64,000 bases of DNA from CAWDZK01 sp963807005 (GTDB taxonomy: Bacteria; Actinomycetota; Actinomycetes; JACCUZ01): NCBI GenBank assembly GCA_963807005.1, contig CAWDZK010000004.1:372001-436000 (forward strand), read 5' to 3'. Both the position numbers and the translations under genes were made by a program. Of this stretch, positions 36,650-45,904 are shown one piece after another. Position 1 is the first letter of the stretch. Each line of letters opens with the position of its first letter. The notes beneath the pieces were generated by a model that was given only the letters and a program-made list of their open reading frames with translations, was not told where the DNA came from and searched no databases.

Positions 36650-39190
36650 CTACTCCGTCGTGATCGCGCGCAGGACGTCGAGACGGGCGGCCCGGCGCGC
36701 CGGCCACACGGCAGCGACCACTCCGATGACGGCGCCGACCAGCAGGTAGACCACGAGCTGGCCGTAGGGGATGACGAGCTGGTCGATGCCCTCGTCGTTG
36801 AGCGCCTGCACGAGGGCGGACCCCAGGGCCACACCCAGGACGAGGCCCAGGAGCGTGCCGAACACCGAGATGACCACCGACTCGAGCCGGATCATCCGGC
36901 GGACCTGACGCCGGCCCATCCCGACCGCCCGCAGCAGGCCGATCTCCCGGGTGCGCTCGATCACCGACAGGGCCAGGGTGTTGACGATCCCCAGCGCCGC
37001 GATGAGCACAGCCAGGGCGAGCAGGACGAAGATGAAGCCGAGCAGCTGGTTGATCTGCTGACGCTGCTCGTCCTTGAACTCGCTCTGGTCGCGGATCTGG
37101 AGGTTGGACGAGTCGGCCGTCCTGGTGATGCCGGCCCGGACGGCCTCCACGTCGGCGTCCGGCTTCACCGTCAGGGCCACCACCTGGTCCAGCTTCTGGG
37201 TGTAGTTCTGCTCGTAGGTGCCCAGGCTGATCAGGTAGTCGCCGGCGATCTGGTTCTCGGCGTACGTGCCGCCCAGCACCAGGTCGGTGCTGCCGGTGCG
37301 GCCGAAGACCACCGGGATCCGGTCGCCCACCTGCCAGCCCTGCTCGGTGGCCTTCTTCTTGCTGACCAGCATCTCGCCGCGGCCCAGGGCTGCCAGGTCG
37401 CCCGACACGACGTCCAGCCGGAGGGTGCGGTCGACGGTGTCCGCCGTGACACCCTGCAGCGAGGCGACCGAGCCCCCGATCTCGGCCTGCCCGGCACGGA
37501 AGGCGGTGACCGCGTCCACGCCGTCGACGCCGCGCAGCTCGTCGGCCACGGCGGCCGGGATCGGCGTGAAGTTGGCGGTCGTGACGATGAAGTCCGCACC
37601 GATGCTCTTGTCGATGATCGCGTTGGCGCTCTTGGTGATGGACGCCCCGAGCACGCCGCCGGCGGCGACCAGGGCCAGCCCGATCATCAGCGCGGAGGCG
37701 GTGGCGGCGGTCCGACGCGGGTTGCGGCGGGCGTTCTCGCGGGCCAGGCGACCGGTGGAGCCCCACAGGCGGGGCAGGACGCTGCCGAGGCCGCCGATCA
37801 TCGGGCGGCTGAGGAACGGGCTGAGCATGGCGGCGCCGAGGAAGATGCCCAGGGCCCCGATGCCGACCCAGAGGATGCCGGCGCCGCCCACCAGCCCGGC
37901 CGCCATGGCCGCGACCCCGAGCCCCAGGACGACCGAGCCGAGGATCGCCCGGCGGCGCAGCGACGCGGCCGGCAGCGCCACGTCGTCGCTCAGCGCCGCC
38001 ACCGGCGGGATGTGGGTGGCCCGGCGGGCCGGTGCCACGGCGGAGAGCACGGTCACGACGACGCCGGTGAGGTAGGCCCAGAACACGGTGTTGGCGCGGA
38101 AGACGAGGCCGTCCGAGGGCAGGTCGCCCAGCAGGGCTCCGACGAGGGCCTGCAGCCCGAAGGACAGCAGCACCCCCAGCCCGAGCCCGAGGGTGGAGCC
38201 CAGCAGCCCCACGACGCCCGCCTCGAGCACCACGGCCCGGTTGACCTGGCCCCGGCTGGCTCCGAGGGCACGCAGCAGCGCGAGCTCCCGGCTGCGCTGC
38301 GCCACCAGCATGCTGAACGTGTTGAAGATGATGAACGACCCGACGAAGATCGAGATCACCGCGAACACCAGCAGGAACGTGCTGAAGAAGCTGAGGGCGT
38401 CCTTGATGCTGCCGGACTCCTGGGCGGCCAGCTGGTCACCGGTCAGGGCGACGAACCCCGGCGGGAGCGCTTTCGCCACCCGAGCGCGGAGGGTGCTGTC
38501 GTCCACCGTCCCGTCACCCACGGCCAGCACCTCGCTGAACCCGCCGCCCTCGGACAGGACGGTGCGGGCCGTCGCCTGGTCGAACAGCGTGATCGTCGCC
38601 CCCGCGAGCCCGGTGCCGTCGCCGAACCCGACGATGCCGGTGACGGTGGCCTCTGTCGGCCCGGTCTGGGTGAGGACGCCGATCCGGTCGCCCACCTTCA
38701 GGCTGTTGTCCGTGGCGGTGGCGGAGTCCACCGCGACCTCTCCGGACGCGGTCGGTGCGGACCCCTCGACGAGCCGGTACGGGTTCAGCGGGCTGGTGCC
38801 GAGCCAGGCGCCGCCGATGGTGGGTGCGCCGCTGGTCTCGACCACCTTGCCGTCGGGTCGGACGATCTGGGCGAAGCCCGAGAAGTCGCCCTCGGCCTCG
38901 CGGACACCGTCGACCCCGCGGACGACGTCGAGCACCTCGGCCGGCACCGGGGGCCGGGACTGGGCCGGGTCGCCGCCGTCGGCGACGTTGACGTCGAAGG
39001 CCGACTTCCCGCGCACGCCGACGTCCGTGCCGGAGTAGGCGGTGGCGAAGAGCTTGTCGAAGGTGGAGTTCAGGGTGTCTCCGAGCATCAGCGTGCCCGA
39101 GACGAACGCGACGCCGAGGACGACGGCCGAGGCCGTGAGCAGCAGCCGGAGCTTGCGGGCGAGCAGGCTCTTCAGGGTGACCCGGAGCAT
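36650..39190 (-). CDS. ABC transporter permease (FtsX/MacB-like, duplicated)
   Basis: An 846-residue membrane protein with the two-fold FtsX layout. A first membrane helix is followed by a periplasmic-type domain (MacB_PCD-like, about 45-240) and three helices; after a central pair of membrane helices a second such unit closes the protein. Signature segments are SMLVAQRSRELALLRALGASRGQV and its counterpart LSVIERTREIGLLRAVGMGRRQV. Such transporters act as mechanotransmission machines or extrude lipids or peptides. The ATPase gene is 3 nt upstream. Confidence 0.93.
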   Translation of the reverse strand: MLRVTLKSLLARKLRLLLTASAVVLGVAFVSGTLMLGDTLNSTFDKLFATAYSGTDVGVRGKSAFDVNVADGGDPAQSRPPVPAEVLDVVRGVDGVREAEGDFSGFAQIVRPDGKVVETSGAPTIGGAWLGTSPLNPYRLVEGSAPTASGEVAVDSATATDNSLKVGDRIGVLTQTGPTEATVTGIVGFGDGTGLAGATITLFDQATARTVLSEGGGFSEVLAVGDGTVDDSTLRARVAKALPPGFVALTGDQLAAQESGSIKDALSFFSTFLLVFAVISIFVGSFIIFNTFSMLVAQRSRELALLRALGASRGQVNRAVVLEAGVVGLLGSTLGLGLGVLLSFGLQALVGALLGDLPSDGLVFRANTVFWAYLTGVVVTVLSAVAPARRATHIPPVAALSDDVALPAASLRRRAILGSVVLGLGVAAMAAGLVGGAGILWVGIGALGIFLGAAMLSPFLSRPMIGGLGSVLPRLWGSTGRLARENARRNPRRTAATASALMIGLALVAAGGVLGASITKSANAIIDKSIGADFIVTTANFTPIPAAVADELRGVDGVDAVTAFRAGQAEIGGSVASLQGVTADTVDRTLRLDVVSGDLAALGRGEMLVSKKKATEQGWQVGDRIPVVFGRTGSTDLVLGGTYAENQIAGDYLISLGTYEQNYTQKLDQVVALTVKPDADVEAVRAGITRTADSSNLQIRDQSEFKDEQRQQINQLLGFIFVLLALAVLIAALGIVNTLALSVIERTREIGLLRAVGMGRRQVRRMIRLESVVISVFGTLLGLVLGVALGSALVQALNDEGIDQLVIPYGQLVVYLLVGAVIGVVAAVWPARRAARLDVLRAITTE

Positions 39191-39193
39191 CGG

Positions 39194-39973
39194 TCAGCTC
39201 CCTCGCTGGGCGGGGACCTCGAAGCTCTTCATCCGGTCGAGGACCGACTCGGCGGTCGGGGACAGCATCTCGTCCACGATGTGGCCGTCCGCGAGGAACA
39301 CCACGCGGTCGGAGTAGGCCGCGGCCGCGGGGTCGTGGGTGACGATGACGATGGACTGGCCCATCTCGCGCACCGAGGTCTGGAGGAAGCTGAGCACCTC
39401 GGCGCCCGACCGCGAGTCGAGGTTGCCGGTCGGCTCGTCGGCGAAGACCACCTCGGGGCGCGATGCCAGCGCCCGCGCAACAGCCACCCGCTGCTGCTGC
39501 CCGCCGGACAGCTCGTTGGGACGGTGCCGTAGCCGGTCGCCGAGGCCCACGGTCTTGATGACCTGGTCGAGCCAGGCCTGGTCCGGGTCGCGACCGGCGA
39601 TGTCCATCGGCAGGGTGATGTTCTCCAGGGCGTTCAGCGTCGGCACCAGGTTGTAGGCCTGGAAGATGAAGCCGAGGTTGTCCCTGCGGAGCCGGGTCAG
39701 CCGCTTGTCGTCGAGCGTGGTCAGGTCGACGTCGCCGACGAAGGCCGAGCCGGAGGTCGCGGAGTCCAGGCCGGCCATGCAGTGCATCAGGGTGGACTTG
39801 CCGGACCCCGACGGGCCCATGATCGCCGTGAAGTGGCCGCGCGCGAACGCGCAGGACACCGCGTCGAGGGCCACCACCCGGGTGTCGCCGGATCCGTAGA
39901 CCTTGGTCAGGTCGACGGCCCGGGCGGCTGGGGTCGTAGCGGTCGTGGTGGCTGGCGAGGTCATGCTGGTCAC
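39194..39973 (-). CDS. ABC transporter ATP-binding protein (MacB/LolD-like)
   Basis: A 259-residue ATPase. Walker A is GPSGSGKST, the Q-loop is in FIFQAYNLVPTLNALENI, the signature is LSGGQQQRVAVARAL, Walker B is VVFADEPTGNLD and the switch His is in IVTHDP. The DEPTGNLD form is typical of the MacB/LolD group that pairs with FtsX-like permeases. GTG start with GGAG 5 nt upstream; an ATG three codons in is possible. First gene of the three-gene operon. Confidence 0.95.
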   Translation of the reverse strand: MTSMTSPATTTATTPAARAVDLTKVYGSGDTRVVALDAVSCAFARGHFTAIMGPSGSGKSTLMHCMAGLDSATSGSAFVGDVDLTTLDDKRLTRLRRDNLGFIFQAYNLVPTLNALENITLPMDIAGRDPDQAWLDQVIKTVGLGDRLRHRPNELSGGQQQRVAVARALASRPEVVFADEPTGNLDSRSGAEVLSFLQTSVREMGQSIVIVTHDPAAAAYSDRVVFLADGHIVDEMLSPTAESVLDRMKSFEVPAQRGS

Positions 39974-40065
39974 CGGGTCTCCATGAGCGGGAACAAGAAC
40001 ACGAACGGGCCCTCACCGTAGAAGGAACGGGCCGGCGGTCCCAGCCCTTTCGGGGTGGAGTCCGG

Positions 40066-40079
40066 ATGACATCCGTCAT
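40066..40079 (-). promoter_or_regulatory. Candidate operator upstream of the ABC transporter operon
   Basis: The inverted repeat ATGAC-ATCC-GTCAT lies 93 nt upstream of the ATPase start; a -10-like TACGGT (minus strand, 40015-40020) lies between. The sequence resembles sites of NarL/LuxR-type response regulators seen before actinobacterial ABC operons. No such regulator is in the window. Confidence 0.45.
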
Positions 40080-40128
40080 TTCTCAGGGTGACCCAGGGTC
40101 GGACGAGCAGGTGGCGACCCGGGGACCG

Positions 40129-41040
40129 TCAGACCTCGTCGCCGGGGGTGTGCGGCGAGGGCCGCTCGTCCGCCGCTCTGGCCTCCGGAACGACCGGCAC
40201 GTCGAGCAGGGGCAAATCGGGCGGTGTGCCCCCGAACGCCGGACAGAGGGCCTGGTGGTTGCACCAGTCGCACAGCCGGCTCGGGCTGGGCCGCCAGTCG
40301 CGCTGCTCGGTGGCGCGCTGCACGGCCGCCCAGATGGCGCTGACCTTGCGCTCGGTCGCCCGGAGGTCGGCCTCGTCCGGCTGGTAGCGGAGGACCTCGT
40401 TGCTGCCCAGGTAGATCAGCTGCAACAGTGTCGGGACCTCGCCGCGCAGCCGCCACAGGACGAGCGCGTAGAACTTCATCTGGAACATCGCCTTGGCCTC
40501 GAAGCCCTCGCGGGGCGCTCGGCCGGTCTTGTAGTCGACGACCCGGACGGCGCCTCCTGGAGCGACGTCCAGGCGGTCGACGTAGCCGCGCAGCCGCAGG
40601 CCGGACTCGAGGTCGCACTCGACGAACATCTCCCGCTCAGCCGGCTCCAGCACGGTCGGGTCCTCGAGCCCGAAGTAGGTGTCCAGGAGGTCGCGAGCGG
40701 AGGACAGCCACGCGTCGCGACCGTCGTCGTCACCGTCGAAGAGCGTCGCGAGCTCCGGTTCGGCGGCGAGCAGCCGCTCCCACTCCGGGACCACCATCTC
40801 GTGCGCCCTCGCGGGCACGCGCTCGACCGAGGGCAGGTCGAACAGCCGTTCCAGGACGGCGTGCACGACGGTGCCGCGGGTGGCGGCGGGGCTGGGCCGT
40901 TCGGGCAGCCGGTCGATCACCCGGAAGCGGTAGAGCAGCGGGCAGGTCATGAAGTCGCTGGCCCGGGACGGTGACAGCGAGGCGGACGCCCGCCGCTCCT
41001 CGGGCTCGAGCGGCGGCGCGCTGCCGGCCTCGGTGGTCAT
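40129..41040 (-). CDS. RecB-like PD-(D/E)XK nuclease
   Basis: A 303-residue nuclease of the RecB/Cas4-like PD-(D/E)XK family. The N-terminal LSPSRASDFMTCPLLYRFRV contains the first cluster Cys. Catalytic residues are in RGYVDRLD and VRVVDYKTGRAP (Asp...Asp-x-Lys). The C-terminal LCDWCNHQALCPAF supplies the remaining cysteines of a probable iron-sulfur clamp. The protein is likely involved in DNA repair end-processing. ATG start 6 nt after TAGTGT (minus strand), leaderless and divergent from the protease gene. Confidence 0.9.
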   Translation of the reverse strand: MTTEAGSAPPLEPEERRASASLSPSRASDFMTCPLLYRFRVIDRLPERPSPAATRGTVVHAVLERLFDLPSVERVPARAHEMVVPEWERLLAAEPELATLFDGDDDGRDAWLSSARDLLDTYFGLEDPTVLEPAEREMFVECDLESGLRLRGYVDRLDVAPGGAVRVVDYKTGRAPREGFEAKAMFQMKFYALVLWRLRGEVPTLLQLIYLGSNEVLRYQPDEADLRATERKVSAIWAAVQRATEQRDWRPSPSRLCDWCNHQALCPAFGGTPPDLPLLDVPVVPEARAADERPSPHTPGDEV

Positions 41041-41092
41041 GGCCGCACACTACGGCCGAGGCACGACATGACCCGGGACCTAGGATCGAGGC

Positions 41093-42253
41093 GTGGACGA
41101 CGGACCCGACCGCAGCCCGCCCGGCCGCGGCCCGGACCGCCGGGACGGCCGGATCGTCGTGGCGCGCCCGTTCGGCGTCCCGGTCGACGTCACGCCGGCC
41201 TGGTTCCTCGTCGCCGGGCTGATCACCTGGGTGTTCGCCGCCACCGTGGAGCGCGCCGTCCCCGGCCTCGGGCCCTGGCGGTACGCCGTGTCGCTGGCGT
41301 TCGCCCTGCTGCTCTACCTGTCCGTCCTCGTGCACGAGCTCAGCCACACGTTCTTCGCCCTGCGGGTCGGTCTGCCCGTCCGGCGGATCAGCCTGCACGT
41401 CCTCGGCGGGGTCTCGGAGATCGAGCGCCCGGCGCCGACACCCCGCACCGAGGCGGGCATCGCTCTGGCCGGACCCGCGGTCTCCCTGCTCCTGGCGGGG
41501 GTCGGCTTCGTCGTCGGGGAGGCCCTGGACCCGGGCACCGTCGGCCGGCTGCTCGCGCGCGCGCTGATGCTGAGCAACCTGCTGGTCGGGCTGTTCAACC
41601 TGCTGCCGGGGCTGCCCCTGGACGGCGGCCGGGCTGTGTCCGCCGTCGTGTGGCGCGCCACCGGGCGGCGGCACACCGGCACCGTCGTCGCCGGGTGGCT
41701 GGGCCGGGGCCTGGCCCTGCTGGTCCTTGCTGCGCCGTTCGTGGTCGCCGAGGCGCGCAGCACCCGCATCTCGCTGATCGACGTGGTGTGGGCGGCCCTG
41801 CTCGGCACGTTCCTCTGGGCGGGAGCCAGCCAGGCGATCCTGCAGGGCGCGGTCCAGCAGCGGCTGCCCGGCGTCACGGCCCGCCGCCTGACCCGCCGGG
41901 CGATCCCGGTCCGGCCCGACCTGCCCGTGGGGGAGGCGATGCGGCAGGCGCACGCCGCCGGCGCGCGCGGCCTGGTCGTCGTCGACGGAGTGGGCGCGCC
42001 GGTCGGCCTCGTCTCCGAGCGGCAGGTGCGCGCCGTGCCGGACCAGCAGCGCCCGTGGGTGAACGTCGGGGACCTGAGCAGCCGGCTGGTGCCGGGGCTC
42101 ACCCTCGGAGCGGACCTGGCCGGTGAGGAGCTGGTGACCGCCCTGACCTCCCACCCCGCCAGCGAGTACCTGGTCGTCGAGGCGAACGGCGACGTCTACG
42201 GCATGCTCGCGGCGGCCGACGTCGAGCGCGCACTGGTCCGCGGCGACGCCTGA
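41093..42253 (+). CDS. Site-2 protease family (M50) metalloprotease with CBS region
   Basis: A 386-residue intramembrane zinc protease. The zinc motif HELSH (VLVHELSHTFFALRVG) is at about residue 80, and the second ligand is in LLPGLPLDGGRAVSAVVWR, with about six membrane helices. The C-terminal 120 residues (RAIPVRPDLPVGEAMRQAHA, GLVVVDGVGAPVGLVSERQV, and a second copy ending GDVYGMLAAADVERAL) form a CBS-domain pair that may sense nucleotides. GTG start 6 nt after TAGGAT (41081-41086). Confidence 0.92.
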   Translation: MDDGPDRSPPGRGPDRRDGRIVVARPFGVPVDVTPAWFLVAGLITWVFAATVERAVPGLGPWRYAVSLAFALLLYLSVLVHELSHTFFALRVGLPVRRISLHVLGGVSEIERPAPTPRTEAGIALAGPAVSLLLAGVGFVVGEALDPGTVGRLLARALMLSNLLVGLFNLLPGLPLDGGRAVSAVVWRATGRRHTGTVVAGWLGRGLALLVLAAPFVVAEARSTRISLIDVVWAALLGTFLWAGASQAILQGAVQQRLPGVTARRLTRRAIPVRPDLPVGEAMRQAHAAGARGLVVVDGVGAPVGLVSERQVRAVPDQQRPWVNVGDLSSRLVPGLTLGADLAGEELVTALTSHPASEYLVVEANGDVYGMLAAADVERALVRGDA

Positions 42254-42317
42254 CGGCAGCGTCTCCGCTCCGGACGCTCGTCCGGACCCGCGCCCGGCCC
42301 ACCTAGACTCGCCCATC

Positions 42318-43226
42318 GTGTCCGAGCCCCCGGAGTCGCCTCCCGCACCGCCCGAACCGACCGGCGCGGCCCACCGCCGCGGGCCGTTCGCCGTGGGGGA
42401 CCGGGTCCAGCTCACCGACCCCAAGGGCCGGATGCACACCATCACCCTGACCGCCGGGAAGGACTTCTTCACCCACAAGGGGTCTCTTGCGCACGACGCG
42501 TTGATCGGGAGCCCGGAAGGGATCACGGTCACGACCAGTGGAGGGGTCACCTACCTCGCCCTGCGGCCGCTGCTGTCCGACTACGTGCTGTCCATGCCCC
42601 GGGGCGCGGCCGTCGTCTACCCGAAGGACGCCGGACAGGTCGTGGCCATGGCCGACGTGTTTCCCGGCGCCCGGGTCGTCGAGGCGGGCGTGGGGTCGGG
42701 GGCCTTGACCATGTCGCTGCTCCGGGCCGTCGGCGACTCGGGCCTGGTGTCGTCGTACGAGCGGCGCGAGGACTTCGCGGACATCGCCCGCACCAACGTC
42801 GAGACGTTCTTCGGTGGCCCGCACCCCGCCTGGCGGCTGACCGTCGGCGACCTGGTCGAGAGCCTGACCGAGACGGACGTCGACCGGGTCGTGCTCGACA
42901 TGCTGGCGCCGTGGGACTGCCTCGAGGCTGTCTCCCGCGCGCTGGTGCCCGGCGGCGTCCTCATCTGCTACCTGGCCACCGCCACCCAGCTGTCGCGCAC
43001 CGCCGAGGCCATGCGCGAGCAGGGCACCTTCACCGAGCCCACCGCCTGGGAGTCGCTGGTGCGGGGGTGGCACCTCGAGGGCCTGGCGGTCCGGCCCGAG
43101 CACCGGATGGTCGGCCACACCGGTTTCCTGGTCACGACGCGCCGCCTGGCGGACGGCGTACCGCCACCGCTGCGCCGCCGTCGGCCCGCCAAGGGCGCCT
43201 ACGGCGAGAGCGCCAAGGAGTCCTGA
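42318..43226 (+). CDS. trmI: tRNA (adenine-58-N1)-methyltransferase TrmI
   Basis: A 302-residue S-adenosylmethionine-dependent enzyme that methylates A58 in the tRNA T-loop. An N-terminal beta-barrel domain (GDRVQLTDPKGRMHTITLTAG) precedes the Rossmann domain with VVEAGVGSGALTMSLLRAVG, SYERREDFADIARTNVE and DRVVLDMLAPWDCLEAVSRAL. Conserved just upstream of arc in actinobacteria, as here. GTG start 8 nt after TAGACT (42304-42309). Confidence 0.93.
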   Translation: MSEPPESPPAPPEPTGAAHRRGPFAVGDRVQLTDPKGRMHTITLTAGKDFFTHKGSLAHDALIGSPEGITVTTSGGVTYLALRPLLSDYVLSMPRGAAVVYPKDAGQVVAMADVFPGARVVEAGVGSGALTMSLLRAVGDSGLVSSYERREDFADIARTNVETFFGGPHPAWRLTVGDLVESLTETDVDRVVLDMLAPWDCLEAVSRALVPGGVLICYLATATQLSRTAEAMREQGTFTEPTAWESLVRGWHLEGLAVRPEHRMVGHTGFLVTTRRLADGVPPPLRRRRPAKGAYGESAKES

Positions 43227-43341
43227 CCGCCCTCCGGCCGGACCGAACCCCGGGCTCGTCCTGACCGTCGTCCTGATCGAGGCCGGATCCAGCATTTCCA
43301 CGACACGCAACCATGCAGGTTCCGCAGGGACGTGCCGAAGG

Positions 43342-43347
43342 TAGGGT
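43342..43347 (+). promoter_or_regulatory. -10 element upstream of arc
   Basis: TAGGGT lies 51 nt before the arc ATG, which also has a good Shine-Dalgarno (GGGGAGG), so this promoter would give a leadered mRNA, in contrast to many neighbours. Confidence 0.4.
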
Positions 43348-43398
43348 CACAGAGGTACGGCTCCCGGTCAGGGAGTGCCCGCAAGGGGAGGTGACGAG

Positions 43399-45168
43399 AT
43401 GTCGTCGACGGACCGTCCAGGTGAGCCCGCGCGCCGCCGTGCCACAGAGGGGTCCGGCCGCGTGGACCCGCAGGTCAGCGCCCTGCAGGACGAGGTCGAC
43501 GTCCTCCGTCAGCGGATCACCGAGTCGCCACGTCATCTGCGCGCGCTCGAGGAGCGCGTCGCCGACCTGCAGGCCAACCTCGCCGCCGTCACGACCCAGA
43601 ACGAGCGTCTCGTCGCGACCCTCAAGGAGGCCCGTGACCAGATCGTGACGTTGAAGGAGGAGGTCGACCGGCTGGCCCAGCCGCCGGCCGGCTTCGGCGT
43701 CTTCATCTCCCGCAACGAGGACGACACCGTCGACATCTTCACCGGGGGTCGCAAGCTGCGGGTCGCCGTCAGCCCCGGCGTCGAGGTCGACTCCCTGGTG
43801 CGCGGCCAGGAGGTCATGCTCAACGAGGCGATGAACGTGGTGGCCGCGCTGCACTTCGAGAGCGTCGGCGAGGTCGTCATGCTCAAGGAGGTGCTCGCCG
43901 ACGGTGAGCGCGCCCTTGTCGTCGGGCACACCGACGAGGAGAAGGTCGTCCGGCTGGCTGAGCCGCTGCGCGAGGAGCACCTGCGGGTGGGTGAGTCGCT
44001 GCTGCTCGAGCCGCGCTCGGGCTACGTCTACGAGCGGGTTCCCAAGTCCGAGGTCGAGGAGCTCGTCCTCGAAGAGGTCCCGGACATCGACTACACGCTG
44101 ATCGGTGGGCTCGCCGCGCAGATCGAGCAGATCCGCGACGCCGTCGAGCTGCCGTACCTGCACCCCGAGCTGTTCCTCGAGCACAAGCTGCGGCCGCCGA
44201 AGGGCGTGCTGCTCTACGGTCCGCCCGGCTGCGGCAAGACCCTGATCGCGAAGGCCGTCGCCAACTCCCTGGCGAAGAAGGTCGCCGAGGTGACGGGCAA
44301 GCCCGAGGGGCGCTCGTTCTTCCTCAACATCAAGGGCCCGGAGCTGCTCAACAAGTACGTCGGCGAGACGGAGCGGCACATCCGGCTGGTGTTCTCCCGG
44401 GCGCGTGAGAAGGCATCCGAGGGCACTCCGGTCATCGTCTTCTTCGACGAGATGGACTCGCTGTTCCGCACCCGCGGCTCCGGCGTCTCCTCCGACGTCG
44501 AGAACACCATCGTCCCGCAGCTGCTCAGCGAGATCGACGGTGTCGAGGGGCTGGAGAACGTCCTGGTCATCGGCGCCTCGAACCGCGAGGACATGATCGA
44601 CCCGGCGATCCTGCGGCCGGGCCGGCTGGACGTGAAGATCAAGATCGAGCGACCGGACGCCGAGTCGGCGCGGGACATCTTCTCGAAGTACATCCTGGCC
44701 GACCTGCCGCTGCACGACGACGACGTCAAGGAGCACGACGGCGACCGGAACGCCACGGTGGCCGCCATGATCCAGCGGACCGTGGAGCGGATGTACTCCG
44801 AGCTCGAGGAGAACCGCTTCCTCGAGGTCACCTACGCGAACGGTGACAAGGAGGTCCTCTACTTCAAGGACTTCAACTCCGGCGCGATGATCCAGAACAT
44901 CGTGGACCGGGCGAAGAAAATGGCGATCAAGGACTTCCTCGATCTGGGCCAGAAGGGGCTGCGGATCTCGCACCTGCTGGCGGCCTGCGTGGACGAGTTC
45001 AAGGAGAACGAGGACCTGCCCAACACCACCAACCCCGACGACTGGGCCCGGATCTCGGGCAAGAAGGGCGAGCGGATCGTCTACATCCGCACGCTCATCC
45101 AGGGCAAGCAGGGGACCGAGGCCGGCCGGTCGATCGACACCGTCGCGAACACCGGCCAGTACCTCTAG
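43399..45168 (+). CDS. arc: Proteasome ATPase ARC/Mpa
   Basis: A 589-residue AAA+ unfoldase that recognises pupylated proteins and feeds them to the 20S proteasome. An N-terminal coiled coil (about 25-90) binds Pup. It is followed by an interdomain OB-fold region (GFGVFISRNEDDTVDIFTGG) and the AAA module with Walker A GPPGCGKT (about 273) and Walker B IVFFDEMDS (about 347). The C-terminus ends GQYL, the penultimate-Tyr motif that docks into the proteasome. ATG chosen with GGGGAGG upstream. It heads the Pup-proteasome region. Confidence 0.97.
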   Translation: MSSTDRPGEPARRRATEGSGRVDPQVSALQDEVDVLRQRITESPRHLRALEERVADLQANLAAVTTQNERLVATLKEARDQIVTLKEEVDRLAQPPAGFGVFISRNEDDTVDIFTGGRKLRVAVSPGVEVDSLVRGQEVMLNEAMNVVAALHFESVGEVVMLKEVLADGERALVVGHTDEEKVVRLAEPLREEHLRVGESLLLEPRSGYVYERVPKSEVEELVLEEVPDIDYTLIGGLAAQIEQIRDAVELPYLHPELFLEHKLRPPKGVLLYGPPGCGKTLIAKAVANSLAKKVAEVTGKPEGRSFFLNIKGPELLNKYVGETERHIRLVFSRAREKASEGTPVIVFFDEMDSLFRTRGSGVSSDVENTIVPQLLSEIDGVEGLENVLVIGASNREDMIDPAILRPGRLDVKIKIERPDAESARDIFSKYILADLPLHDDDVKEHDGDRNATVAAMIQRTVERMYSELEENRFLEVTYANGDKEVLYFKDFNSGAMIQNIVDRAKKMAIKDFLDLGQKGLRISHLLAACVDEFKENEDLPNTTNPDDWARISGKKGERIVYIRTLIQGKQGTEAGRSIDTVANTGQYL

Positions 45169-45177
45169 TCCGGGGAG

Positions 45178-45351
45178 TCAGCTGCTCCGGGGCATCCGGG
45201 TCAGACGGGTCACGCACGCCCAGATGACGATCGCCTCGCACAGCAGGCTGGCGAGGCCCAACGGTTCGGTCCAGTTCCCGACATCCCCGTCGTTCTCGGT
45301 CGGCAGCCAGCGGGTCAGGCGCCGTGGCCTCGCCCGCTGCCGGTCGCCCAC
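45178..45351 (-). CDS. Small hypothetical membrane protein
   Basis: A 57-residue frame with GTG start, overlapping the end of the NUDIX gene by 37 nt. A basic N-terminus is followed by WTEPLGLASLLCEAIVIWACVTRL, which could be a membrane helix. Third codon positions are GC-rich, but the gene is short and no family is known. It may be real or just an open frame. Confidence 0.3.
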   Translation of the reverse strand: MGDRQRARPRRLTRWLPTENDGDVGNWTEPLGLASLLCEAIVIWACVTRLTRMPRSS

Positions 45352-45869
45352 CCACCGGTCAGCCAGTGCTCCAGGAGCGCGCGACCGTCGGGGACGAACG
45401 GCCAGCCGGGGTCGGTGAGCCGCGCGCGCAGCTCCGCCAGCTCCATCCAGTCGCCCCAGGCGACCTCCTCGGCCTGGTGGACCACCGGCCCGTCCCACGT
45501 CGTCTCGAAGACGTGCGAGACGTGCCGGGTGCTGGCGTCGTCGTACCGGACGACGAAGACCGGCCGGAGCGGGACGCCGCTCACCCCGAGCTCCTCGGCC
45601 ACCTCGCGGGCGGCCGCATCGGCGGGCTCCTCGCCGTAGCGCACGCTTCCGGCGGCGAAACAGTCGTGCAGCCCGGGGAAGACGTCCTTGGTGTCGGTAC
45701 GGCGGTGCACGTAGAGGCGGCCGGCCGGGTCCCGGACAAGCACAGCCACGACGACGTGCGGGATGTTGTGGCGGCGCACCATCGACCGAGGCGCCGAGCC
45801 GACGACCCGTCCGTGGGAGTCGATCACGGCCAGCTGCTCGTCGGCGCCAGGTGACCGGGCGTCGTCCAC
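45315..45869 (-). CDS. NUDIX hydrolase
   Basis: A 184-residue pyrophosphohydrolase. The Nudix box fits the consensus: AAGSVRYGEEPADAAAREVA followed by EELGV. The surrounding sequence (PHVVVAVLVRDPAGRLYVHRRTDTKDVFPGLHD in part) is typical of the IDI-like and YfcD-like group acting on nucleotide or isoprenoid diphosphates. The substrate is unknown. It is inserted, in reverse, between arc and dop, and its start is only 35 nt from the dop start. Confidence 0.92.
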   Translation of the reverse strand: MDDARSPGADEQLAVIDSHGRVVGSAPRSMVRRHNIPHVVVAVLVRDPAGRLYVHRRTDTKDVFPGLHDCFAAGSVRYGEEPADAAAREVAEELGVSGVPLRPVFVVRYDDASTRHVSHVFETTWDGPVVHQAEEVAWGDWMELAELRARLTDPGWPFVPDGRALLEHWLTGGWATGSGRGHGA

Positions 45870-45904
45870 CCTCCGCAGTGTGGCAGCCGCGTACTCTGGC
45901 TCGC

